NCBI GenBank assembly: GCA_902790935.1
Contig: CADATP010000004.1
Location: forward strand, 20,743-84,742
Direction: 5' to 3'
DNA length: 64,000 bases
Origin: an uncultured Lachnospiraceae bacterium
Lineage (GTDB): Bacteria; Bacillota; Clostridia; Lachnospirales; Lachnospiraceae
Part shown: positions 51,545 through 58,690 of the stretch, in pieces
Position numbering within the stretch: position 1 is the first letter of the stretch
Layout: each line of letters begins with the position of its first letter
The notes under the pieces: model-generated
What the model was told of the DNA's origin: nothing
Databases searched by the model: none
What the model saw: only the letters and a program-made list of their open reading frames with translations
Position numbers and translations under genes: made by a program

Positions 51545-52932
51545 TTAACACCCTCTCTGGTATCTTCTATAACAATACCCTTAGACAAGAGTTCATTTCT
51601 GATGGCATCGGCCTTTTCGAAATCCTTGGCCTTCTTGGCCTGCTTTCTCTCTTCGATCTTGGCCTCTACGTATGCGGTAAGCTCGTCTTCTTCGCCGCCT
51701 TTAGCTTCTTCATCAGCCTTTAAAAGATCGAGGCTTAATACGTAATCGAAGTCATCTACGATCGCTCTCTTTGTATTTCCGTTAAGGTCGGTTTTAAGAA
51801 CATCGTATAAAAGGGTAATACCCATAGAGGTATTTACATCATTTCCCACAGTCTCCGCGAATTTGCCGTGCCACTCTTCAACAGCTTTCTCATCCACCTC
51901 TCCCTCTTCGGGTACCAAGAGGATCTTGTTCTTAAGCTTTTTGTATGTAGCGGTAGCCTGGTCGAGGGCATCGTAAGAGAAGGTAAGGGGCTTACGGTAG
52001 TGTGACAAAAGAGTAAAGAATCTGTAAGCTATAGGATCGTATCCCTTCTCCTCGAGTAATGAAACGGTAAGGAACTCGCCTTTGCTCTTACTCATCTTAC
52101 CGGTTTCGTCGTTAAGGTGGTGAACATGGAACCAGTATTTGCACCATTTATGTCCCGAAAAAGCTTCGCTCTGGGCGATCTCATTGGTGTGGTGAGGGAA
52201 CATATTGTCGACACCGCCGCAGTGGATATCCATGTACTCTCCGAGATGCTTCATACCGATGCATGAGCACTCGATATGCCATCCGGGATATCCTACGCCC
52301 CAGGGGCTGTCCCACTTAAGAGCCTGGTCTTCGAATTTTGACTTTGTAAACCAGAGTACGAAGTCGTTTTTATTGCGCTTATTTGTATCTTCGGTAACAT
52401 CGTCTCTTGCACCGATCTTAAGATCGTCGCTTGACTGGTTTCCGAATACATAATAGCTCTCAAGCTTTGATGTATCGAAGTAGATATTCTCTCCTGCTTT
52501 GTAAGCGTATCCTTTTTCAAGGAGCACCTCGATCATATGGATAAACTCGGGGATGCAGTTCGTTGCGGGCTCAACAACATCGGGAGTCTTGATGTTTAGT
52601 TTTGCGCAGTCGCTCATAAAAGCATCGGTATAGTACTTCGCGATCTCCATAACGGATTTGTGCTCTCTCTTTGCGCCCTTAAGCATCTTGTCCTCACCGC
52701 TGTCCGCATCGGATGAAAGATGTCCTACGTCTGTGATGTTCATAACTCTCTTAACGTCAAAGCCGTTGTAGCGAAGGGTCTTTTCAAGAACATCCTCCAT
52801 AATGTAGCTTCTTAAGTTTCCGATATGTGCAAAGTGGTAAACTGTAGGTCCGCAGGTATACATAGCTACCTTGCCGGGTGTGTGAGGAACAAACTCCTCT
52901 ACTTTTTTTGAAAGTGAATTATATAAATACAT
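51529..52932 (-). CDS. cysS: Cysteinyl-tRNA synthetase
   Basis: A 467-residue class I synthetase from ATG 52932 (GGAG upstream; a TTG six bases earlier is not needed). HIGH is present as FAHIGNLRSYIMEDVL, KMSKS as GKMSKSKGEFLTVSLLEEKG, and zinc ligands occur in YTCGPTVYHF, HIECSCIGM and HCGGVDNMFPHHTNE. No T-box leader fits in the 28 bases to ispF. Confidence 0.97.
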   Translation of the reverse strand: MYLYNSLSKKVEEFVPHTPGKVAMYTCGPTVYHFAHIGNLRSYIMEDVLEKTLRYNGFDVKRVMNITDVGHLSSDADSGEDKMLKGAKREHKSVMEIAKYYTDAFMSDCAKLNIKTPDVVEPATNCIPEFIHMIEVLLEKGYAYKAGENIYFDTSKLESYYVFGNQSSDDLKIGARDDVTEDTNKRNKNDFVLWFTKSKFEDQALKWDSPWGVGYPGWHIECSCIGMKHLGEYMDIHCGGVDNMFPHHTNEIAQSEAFSGHKWCKYWFHVHHLNDETGKMSKSKGEFLTVSLLEEKGYDPIAYRFFTLLSHYRKPLTFSYDALDQATATYKKLKNKILLVPEEGEVDEKAVEEWHGKFAETVGNDVNTSMGITLLYDVLKTDLNGNTKRAIVDDFDYVLSLDLLKADEEAKGGEEDELTAYVEAKIEERKQAKKAKDFEKADAIRNELLSKGIVIEDTREGVKWKRQ

Positions 52933-52960
52933 GATCAATCTCCGTTGGTTAATTTAAAGT

Positions 52961-53509
52961 TTAACTTTTTGAGCAGCCGCTACACCCGGGGCAACCTCCC
53001 GCGGAGCCGTATACTGCGCTTAATTTAGAGTAGTCCATCACATTCTCCAAAAGACAGACTGCGGAAGAAGCGATTCCCTCTCCGCTTCCCGTAAAGCCAA
53101 GTCCCTCTTCGGTTGTGGCCTTGACATTTACCTGGTCTATATCAAGACCTAAGGTGTCCGCGATATTTTTTCTCATCTCATCGATATACGGACGCATCTT
53201 CGGCGCCTGTGCGATTATGGTCGCGTCGATATTTCCGACAACGTATCCCTCCTCCGAGAGCATTCCTCCCACATGACTTAAAAGATCGATGGAAGAGATT
53301 CCTTTGTAGGCAGGGTCCGAATCCGGGAAATGCTTTCCTATATCACCCATAGCCGCAGCACCAAGCATAGCGTCCATTATAGCGTGAAGTAAAACATCCG
53401 CATCCGAATGGCCCAAAAGACCTTTTTCATAGGGTATTTCTACGCCGCCGATAATAAGCTTACGATTTTCCGCAAGGCGGTGTACATCATATCCCGATCC
53501 TATTCTCAT
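52961..53509 (-). CDS. ispF: 2-C-methyl-D-erythritol 2,4-cyclodiphosphate synthase with Cys-rich tail
   Basis: A 182-residue enzyme of the MEP pathway. Motifs: [20 protein letters not shown] (metal Asp and His), [20 protein letters not shown] (second His), [15 protein letters not shown] and [15 protein letters not shown]. The family usually ends near residue 158; here about 24 more residues end in [12 protein letters not shown] with three Cys, which is unusual. It shares the pathway with dxs (35648). Confidence 0.95.
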   Translation of the reverse strand: MRIGSGYDVHRLAENRKLIIGGVEIPYEKGLLGHSDADVLLHAIMDAMLGAAAMGDIGKHFPDSDPAYKGISSIDLLSHVGGMLSEEGYVVGNIDATIIAQAPKMRPYIDEMRKNIADTLGLDIDQVNVKATTEEGLGFTGSGEGIASSAVCLLENVMDYSKLSAVYGSAGGCPGCSGCSKS

Positions 53510-53513
53510 ATAA

Positions 53514-54599
53514 CTAATCCTCTAATTCAAATTTCATTACAACCGGGTTATGGTCCGAGAATTCATAACCGGTCTGCAGATTCTCATACGACAGACATTT
53601 AATGTTGTCAGAGATTATAAATCCGTCAACGGTAACTGTATATCCGTTTTTCTCATCGTAGGCGACTCCTGCGTCCCTGCAAGTATTTCCAAGGCTTTCC
53701 CTCTCATCATCGCTTAAAAGATCCATAGCAAAATCAAAATGCTCCGGTAAAAGATCTCTGTCGTAGTAATGTGCCCAATAAAGAGAAGGCATATCCTCCT
53801 TAAGCTTAAGGTCATGGTTAAAATCACCGCCGGCTATTACGTAATTTCCTGCCGCGTACTCTTTTTCCATCTCGGCTTTTAGCATATTTGTCTGGCCTTC
53901 TCTGACCTTTGCGGAAGATCCGTATGCCGAAAGATGAAGGTTTATGACCACAAGTTCCTTCCCTCCGGATACGGGGATCCTTGAAACAGTATAGGCTCTG
54001 TCAAGGTCTACCAGCTTTGAAAGGGAGTCAGACACGGGAAGCTGTCTTCTGTAGCAGTCCTTGATGATATATCCGCTGAGGGTCAAGAGGCCGGCCTTGC
54101 TTGCTCCGTGGGGCTCATAAAAAGGATAAAGCAAAAATGGCGAATCATAATTTAATGCAAAGACCCCTGAATAGTCCGGAAACTCTCCGCTTAGCATCTT
54201 TACCTGATTTACGTGGTAGCTTCTTGTCGAATCAAGATCTACTTCCTGAAAAAGCACGATATCGGGATCTGTCTCAAGAACAGTCTCCCCGGCTAAGGCA
54301 ACCATTTTTCTGACGCTTTCTTTACTCTCGGCCCAGGACCTTTTTCCTCCGTCCATAAAAAAAGTATAATCCGGAGTATAAGCGCCAAAGCCTATATTGT
54401 AGGAGACGATCGTCATTTCCTCTTTGCAGGGAGCTTCCTCTAAGGAAACGCTGCTAAGGGGAGCTGTAATACCTACCCTGATGCCGTCCTCTATCCTATC
54501 GTAAGATACAAGAACATACATGCAGTAACTCAGGGCAAGCATAATGAACGCACCTATGATCATTCCGATTTTTAAAAGTACGGACTTTAATTTACTCAT
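53514..54599 (-). CDS. Membrane-anchored endonuclease/exonuclease/phosphatase (EEP) family protein
   Basis: About 361 residues from ATG 54599. One N-terminal membrane helix ([20 protein letters not shown]) tethers an outward-facing EEP domain: [15 protein letters not shown] (Asn), [11 protein letters not shown] (Glu), [11 protein letters not shown] (His), [13 protein letters not shown] (Asp and Asn) and [12 protein letters not shown] (Asp-His). Substrate may be a phosphodiester lipid, inositol phosphate or DNA. A further in-frame start at 54635 exists; the promoter, which leaves no leader, favours 54599. Confidence 0.82.
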   Translation of the reverse strand: MSKLKSVLLKIGMIIGAFIMLALSYCMYVLVSYDRIEDGIRVGITAPLSSVSLEEAPCKEEMTIVSYNIGFGAYTPDYTFFMDGGKRSWAESKESVRKMVALAGETVLETDPDIVLFQEVDLDSTRSYHVNQVKMLSGEFPDYSGVFALNYDSPFLLYPFYEPHGASKAGLLTLSGYIIKDCYRRQLPVSDSLSKLVDLDRAYTVSRIPVSGGKELVVINLHLSAYGSSAKVREGQTNMLKAEMEKEYAAGNYVIAGGDFNHDLKLKEDMPSLYWAHYYDRDLLPEHFDFAMDLLSDDERESLGNTCRDAGVAYDEKNGYTVTVDGFIISDNIKCLSYENLQTGYEFSDHNPVVMKFELED

Positions 54600-54606
54600 A
54601 GATAAT

Positions 54607-54635
54607 ATTCTATGATTTTTAGTGCCTTTTTTCAA
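54607..54635 (-). promoter_or_regulatory. Sigma-A promoter of the EEP gene; predicts leaderless mRNA
   Basis: Minus strand: TTGAAA (54635-54630), 17 bases, TAGAAT (54612-54607), then seven bases to ATG 54599. The start site would fall on or one base before the A of the ATG. No Shine-Dalgarno is visible. Confidence 0.55.
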
Positions 54636-54696
54636 GGAAAAGGAATCTAATTTCTAAAAAATATGAACAGAAATGTTTTTTCCCCGTAATTTATGC

Positions 54697-54725
54697 TATA
54701 CTGACCATTGATAATTTCTATCAAT
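54697..54725 (+). promoter_or_regulatory. Extended -10 promoter and operator-like dyad of the malic enzyme gene
   Basis: TGC-TATACT (54694-54702) is an extended -10; the -35 is poor. ATTGATA (54707-54713) and TATCAAT (54719-54725) form a perfect inverted repeat five bases apart across the expected start site, a good place for a repressor. Confidence 0.6.
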
Positions 54726-54741
54726 CATAAGGAGAATACAA

Positions 54742-55896
54742 ATGGACGTTAATGAAATTGCTCTCAAAAAGCACGAAGAATGGGGCGGAAAGATCGAAAC
54801 CGTTTCAAAGGCACCTGTTAAAAATGCTACAGACCTTTCGATTGCTTATACCCCCGGCGTTGCAGAGCCCTGCCGCGTAATTGCCAAGGATAAAGAGGCT
54901 GCTTACAAATACACTATGAAGGCAAATACAGTAGCAGTCGTATCCGACGGAAGCGCAGTTTTAGGTCTCGGAAATATCGGACCTTACGCTGCTATGCCCG
55001 TTATGGAAGGTAAATCCGTTCTCTTCAAAGAATTCGGCGGAGTTAACGCAGTTCCCATTTGTCTCGATACCCAGGATACAGAAGAGATAATCAAAGCCGT
55101 TACCTATCTTGCTCCCGGATTTGGAGGAATCAATCTTGAGGATATCTCCGCTCCGAGATGCTTTGAGATAGAGGAAAGATTAAAGGCAAAGCTTGATATC
55201 CCCGTATTCCACGATGATCAGCACGGAACAGCGATCGTTGTTCTCGCAGGTGTTATCAACGGACTTAAAGTCGTTGGTAAAAAGAAGGAAGAATGTAAGG
55301 TCATCGTCAACGGCGCCGGAAGCGCAGGTATCGCCATTACAAAACTCCTTTTAAGATACGGATTTAAAAATGTTACTCTTTGCGATAAGGTTGGTATCCT
55401 TAACAAAAAGACCGAAGGTCTTAACTGGATGCAGGAAAAGATGATGGATGAGACCAATCCCGAGCAGCTTTCAGGAAGCCTTGCAGACGCTCTTAAAGGT
55501 GCCGATATCTTCGTAGGAGTTTCCGCTCCCGGAATCGTGACCAAGGAAATGGCTGCTTCAATGAACAAAGACGCCATCATGTTTGCTATGGCAAATCCTA
55601 CTCCCGAGATTATGCCCGACCTTGCCAAAGAAGCAGGCGTCCGCGTTATCGGTACCGGAAGAAGCGATTTCCCCAATCAGGTAAACAATGTCTTAGCATT
55701 CCCCGGAATCTTCCGCGGTGCCCTTGAGGCAAGAGCTACCCAGATCACCGAAGAGATGAAGCTTGCGGCAGCAGAAGCTATCGCTTCCCTCGTTCCCGAA
55801 GATGAGCTCAGCGAGGACAAGGTAATGCCCGAAGCCTTTAATCCCAAGGTTGCGGAGCTTGTAGCAGAGGCTGTTAAGAGCCATATCGTAAGATAA
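54742..55896 (+). CDS. NAD(P)-dependent malic enzyme
   Basis: A 384-residue short bacterial form that decarboxylates malate to pyruvate. Motifs: LSIAYTPGVAEPCRVIAKD (catalytic Tyr), NTVAVVSDGSAVLGLGNIGP, INLEDISAPRCFEIEERL (metal Glu and Asp), PVFHDDQHGTAIVVLAGVIN (metal Asp) and VNGAGSAGIAITKLL for the cofactor. It supplies pyruvate and reducing power. AAGGAG precedes the ATG; terminator at 55917. Confidence 0.96.
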   Translation: MDVNEIALKKHEEWGGKIETVSKAPVKNATDLSIAYTPGVAEPCRVIAKDKEAAYKYTMKANTVAVVSDGSAVLGLGNIGPYAAMPVMEGKSVLFKEFGGVNAVPICLDTQDTEEIIKAVTYLAPGFGGINLEDISAPRCFEIEERLKAKLDIPVFHDDQHGTAIVVLAGVINGLKVVGKKKEECKVIVNGAGSAGIAITKLLLRYGFKNVTLCDKVGILNKKTEGLNWMQEKMMDETNPEQLSGSLADALKGADIFVGVSAPGIVTKEMAASMNKDAIMFAMANPTPEIMPDLAKEAGVRVIGTGRSDFPNQVNNVLAFPGIFRGALEARATQITEEMKLAAAEAIASLVPEDELSEDKVMPEAFNPKVAELVAEAVKSHIVR

Positions 55897-55916
55897 TATA
55901 CAAAACATATAAATCG

Positions 55917-55947
55917 AAAAAGGTGTGCTTTTTGGGCACACCTTTTT
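55917..55947 (+). terminator. Terminator after malic enzyme
   Basis: AAAAAGGTGTGC (55917-55928) pairs with GCACACCTTTTT (55936-55947), loop seven bases. The A and T flanks allow action on both strands, also serving the convergent chemoreceptor-like gene. Confidence 0.88.
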
Positions 55948-56002
55948 CTTAAGGATAAGGACATAGAAAGGTTCAAAAATCCAATCCGGATTTAAAGTTA
56001 AG

Positions 56003-56326
56003 TTAGCTTTCCGCCACTTCTCCGGAAGCCTCTTCAACAACAGCCTTCTCGGCAGCCTGCTTAGCTTCCTTTTCAAGCTTCTTTACAAGAGTCGCAATAG
56101 AATCAACATTTTTAGATATCGAATTGTTCAGCTCATCACAGTTTTTAGCGAGAGCTCCAACTTCCTGAGCTACCACTGCGAATCCTCTTCCGGCTTCTCC
56201 GGCTCTGGCTGCTTCGATAGAAGCGTTAAGTGCAAGAATGTTTTGTCTTTTCTGAATTCCGTCGAGCTTTTTGGAGTCATTCTGGATAGCTTCTACAAGG
56301 CTCTCAATCATTTCCATATCAGTCAT
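56003..56326 (-). CDS. Mini chemoreceptor: isolated MCP hairpin-tip protein
   Basis: About 107 residues from ATG 56326 (GGAGGG upstream). Residues 25-60 carry the canonical receptor tip that contacts CheA and Che[21 protein letters not shown] followed by [15 protein letters not shown]. There is no sensor, HAMP, membrane segment or methylation helix; the remaining sequence is a charged coiled coil ([15 protein letters not shown]) with an acidic tail. Full receptors exceed 450 residues. It could act as a dominant partner for arrays or a cytosolic adaptor. No che genes are in the window. Confidence 0.8.
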   Translation of the reverse strand: MTDMEMIESLVEAIQNDSKKLDGIQKRQNILALNASIEAARAGEAGRGFAVVAQEVGALAKNCDELNNSISKNVDSIATLVKKLEKEAKQAAEKAVVEEASGEVAES

Positions 56327-56351
56327 GAACAGTCCCTCCGTATCTATTATT

Positions 56352-56397
56352 ATTAAAATTGTTGGAAAATTTCCATATATTTTTAATAATGATAACA
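56352..56397 (-). promoter_or_regulatory. Extended -10 and large dyad before the mini chemoreceptor
   Basis: TGT-TATCAT (56397-56389, minus strand) is an extended -10. Directly downstream is a dyad with core TGGAAA-A-TTTCCA (56363-56375) and outer arms ATTAAAA (56352-56358) and TTTTTAAT (56380-56387), covering the first 30 transcribed bases. Confidence 0.45.
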
Positions 56398-56459
56398 CAT
56401 TTCATCCAAAATTAACACATAATTTTTAATACAAAGAGATTTAGGATAGATCATTCCCA

Positions 56460-58490
56460 TTAATCCTTATAAAGACAAAAGTCATCCATTGTTCCCCAGC
56501 CGCCTTTCTCGCATTTAACGCGCATTCCGACTGTCAGTTCATCTCCCGCTTTTGCAGTTACATCTTCTGCCGTCAGCTTTTGCCAGTTAACCCAGCCTTT
56601 AAGGTACTCTCCGCCAAAGAAGCAGACTTCTTCACCGTTTCTCTTTACGTATATTTCTACATAATGCTCCCCGGCATCTCCGCCCTGGATGCTTGCGAAA
56701 GCGTTGTAATTGCCGTCCTCCGAGACTGTTACGGACTGTTCTACGCTAAATTCTATATCCTCGGTTCCGCTCCAAAAATGAAACGCCTTTTCCCCGGATA
56801 CGGCATCAGCAGCTTTGGTCTGAACATCCGTGGGGTCTGCGCTCATATCTGTCTGCACAATCCAAGGTGATAAGCCGCCTTCAAACCCGGGATTTTCCAG
56901 CAGATTAACGTATGAGATCTTAATGTCACAACTAACCGGTGTGCCGTCAGCCGTCTTTCCCGATACGCTGTATTCTCCTCCCATTTTGGTGTCTATCTTT
57001 GCCAGTTCGTCAGCGTTCCATGTAACGTCAATTTCTTTGTTCAGGCTCCTGTCATTAAATACGGCATATACTCCCTCCGGCATTATGAGTTCTTGTCCCT
57101 GGGGAGATTCAACTAAGCATTCCTTTATCATTTCTATGGCGGGGGTTGCGGCCTTTCCCTCTTTTAAATACTTAGGGTTAAAGACGCTTATTGAATCAAG
57201 AACATTTCCTTCAAAATCAAAAAATGCCTGATTATCCCAGGAGCATCCCCCGTAGTATTTTCCGGCATCATTCGGATCATATACTACGGAATATTTACTT
57301 GCCCATCCGCTTCCGTATTCGTTCCATTTTTCTTCATTGGAGGTCTTATCACTTCCAACGGGAATCCAGGCACCCTCCCAGTAAAAAATCCCAAGGCCGC
57401 CTATTTCAGTCATACATTTCATAACATCCCAAACCGCGTTTGCCTGGCTTTGAGGAGAGCAGATGTATTCACCTTTAATATCGCCTTCGCTTACGCTGTT
57501 TCCGAAGCCGTCTCCGTCATCCCCTGTATAGGGAAAAGCAGTCTCCAATACACATACATCTTTTCCGTATGTTGCTTTTACGATATCCATCGTATTTTTC
57601 ATATTCTTAAGGCTTCCGTGCCAGTAAGGGTAATATGATATTCCAAAGATGTCGTAATCTACCTCGTTTTCGGAAAGTCTCAGGGCTTTCTTTGTAATTC
57701 CGACCGAGTCGTCAACCTCCGTATAATGGATAGCTATCTTGATATCTTTCTCATACTTTGCCGAAATATCTCTAACGGCCTTTGAAGCTGATTTAAGAAG
57801 AGTCATTATGGCCTCTTCGCTCTTTTCTCCCGCAAGTCCGTTATTTATCTCATTTCCGATCTGGACCATTCCGACATCGCTTCCCGCGTCTATGATCATA
57901 GAAAGACTCTCTACGGTATAGTCATATAAAGCTTTTGACTTTTCCTCAATATTCATATCCTTCCAGGCCTTCGGTACCATCTGTTTTGAAGGATCGGCCC
58001 AAAAGTCAGAGTAGTGAAAATCAACGTTAAGCTTCATTCCGTAATCGGCGGCTCTTTTTCCGATTTCCGCACATGTACTCGCGTCATTATTGCCTCCGCC
58101 GTATCCTTTCCCGTTTTCATCGAAGGGATCGTTCCAGACTCTCACTCTTACGTAGTTTATTCCGTTTTCAGCCAAAATCTTAAAGAGATCTTCCTCTTCG
58201 CCTTTAAAGTTTTTATACGTAACTCCACTATTTTCCTCAGAGATAATACTGGAAATATCCATACCCCTTATAAATTCATCGCTAAATCCCGGAAGAGGCG
58301 CTATAAAAACTCCGTCCTCTAAACCATCACCAAGGGTTATGCCTTGAGCCTCTCCTGTTTCGCCCTTTTCGCTACCGGTTTTATCCCCTTGCTGCCCTGA
58401 TGCGCAGCCTGCCGCAGAAACTAAAAGAGCGGCTGAAAGTAAAGCTGCTTCTATAGTTTTTAAAATGCTTTTAACATCAATCTTTTTCAT
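56460..58490 (-). CDS. Secreted GH53 arabinogalactan endo-beta-1,4-galactanase lipoprotein
   Basis: About 676 residues from ATG 58490 (GGAGG upstream). A lipobox ends at Cys 29 (LLVSAAGC), so the enzyme is anchored outside the membrane. The GH53 barrel spans about 75-420: FIRGMDISSIISEENSGVTY, YVRVRVWNDP, VDFHYSDFW, QIGNEINNG (acid/base Glu) and VCVLETAFPYTG (nucleophile Glu). A Big_4 Ig-like domain (EIDVTWNADELAKIDT) and a C-terminal jelly-roll module (NLLENPGFEGGLSPW), CBM61-like, follow. It cleaves pectic galactan side chains. Confidence 0.93.
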   Translation of the reverse strand: MKKIDVKSILKTIEAALLSAALLVSAAGCASGQQGDKTGSEKGETGEAQGITLGDGLEDGVFIAPLPGFSDEFIRGMDISSIISEENSGVTYKNFKGEEEDLFKILAENGINYVRVRVWNDPFDENGKGYGGGNNDASTCAEIGKRAADYGMKLNVDFHYSDFWADPSKQMVPKAWKDMNIEEKSKALYDYTVESLSMIIDAGSDVGMVQIGNEINNGLAGEKSEEAIMTLLKSASKAVRDISAKYEKDIKIAIHYTEVDDSVGITKKALRLSENEVDYDIFGISYYPYWHGSLKNMKNTMDIVKATYGKDVCVLETAFPYTGDDGDGFGNSVSEGDIKGEYICSPQSQANAVWDVMKCMTEIGGLGIFYWEGAWIPVGSDKTSNEEKWNEYGSGWASKYSVVYDPNDAGKYYGGCSWDNQAFFDFEGNVLDSISVFNPKYLKEGKAATPAIEMIKECLVESPQGQELIMPEGVYAVFNDRSLNKEIDVTWNADELAKIDTKMGGEYSVSGKTADGTPVSCDIKISYVNLLENPGFEGGLSPWIVQTDMSADPTDVQTKAADAVSGEKAFHFWSGTEDIEFSVEQSVTVSEDGNYNAFASIQGGDAGEHYVEIYVKRNGEEVCFFGGEYLKGWVNWQKLTAEDVTAKAGDELTVGMRVKCEKGGWGTMDDFCLYKD

Positions 58491-58523
58491 TTTCCTACCT
58501 CCATCTTTGGTAACAATTGAATG

Positions 58524-58552
58524 ATAACATGTTTGCGCAACCGATTCCACAA
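58524..58552 (-). promoter_or_regulatory. Promoter of GH53 with internal TTGCGCAA palindrome
   Basis: Minus strand: TTGTGG (58552-58547), 17 bases, TGTTAT (58529-58524); the -10 is weak, fitting an activated or inducible promoter. The palindrome TTGCGCAA (58533-58540) lies between the boxes and has the CG-centred form of LacI-family operators. Confidence 0.45.
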
Positions 58553-58690
58553 GCAATTTTACTGTATTTGAGCCGCTTATTTATGCGTTTTGCCAAAGAT
58601 TATTTTCCGGTAGCGATAATTATTCTCGTATGGTAAAATTCAGTTGTATTCAAACTTTTCAATTATCGGATTAAACTTGAGAGGAAATAT

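Noticed and set aside
52933-52960. T-box leader for cysS
   Set aside because: Only 28 bases separate ispF and cysS, and the gene is cotranscribed, so there is no room.
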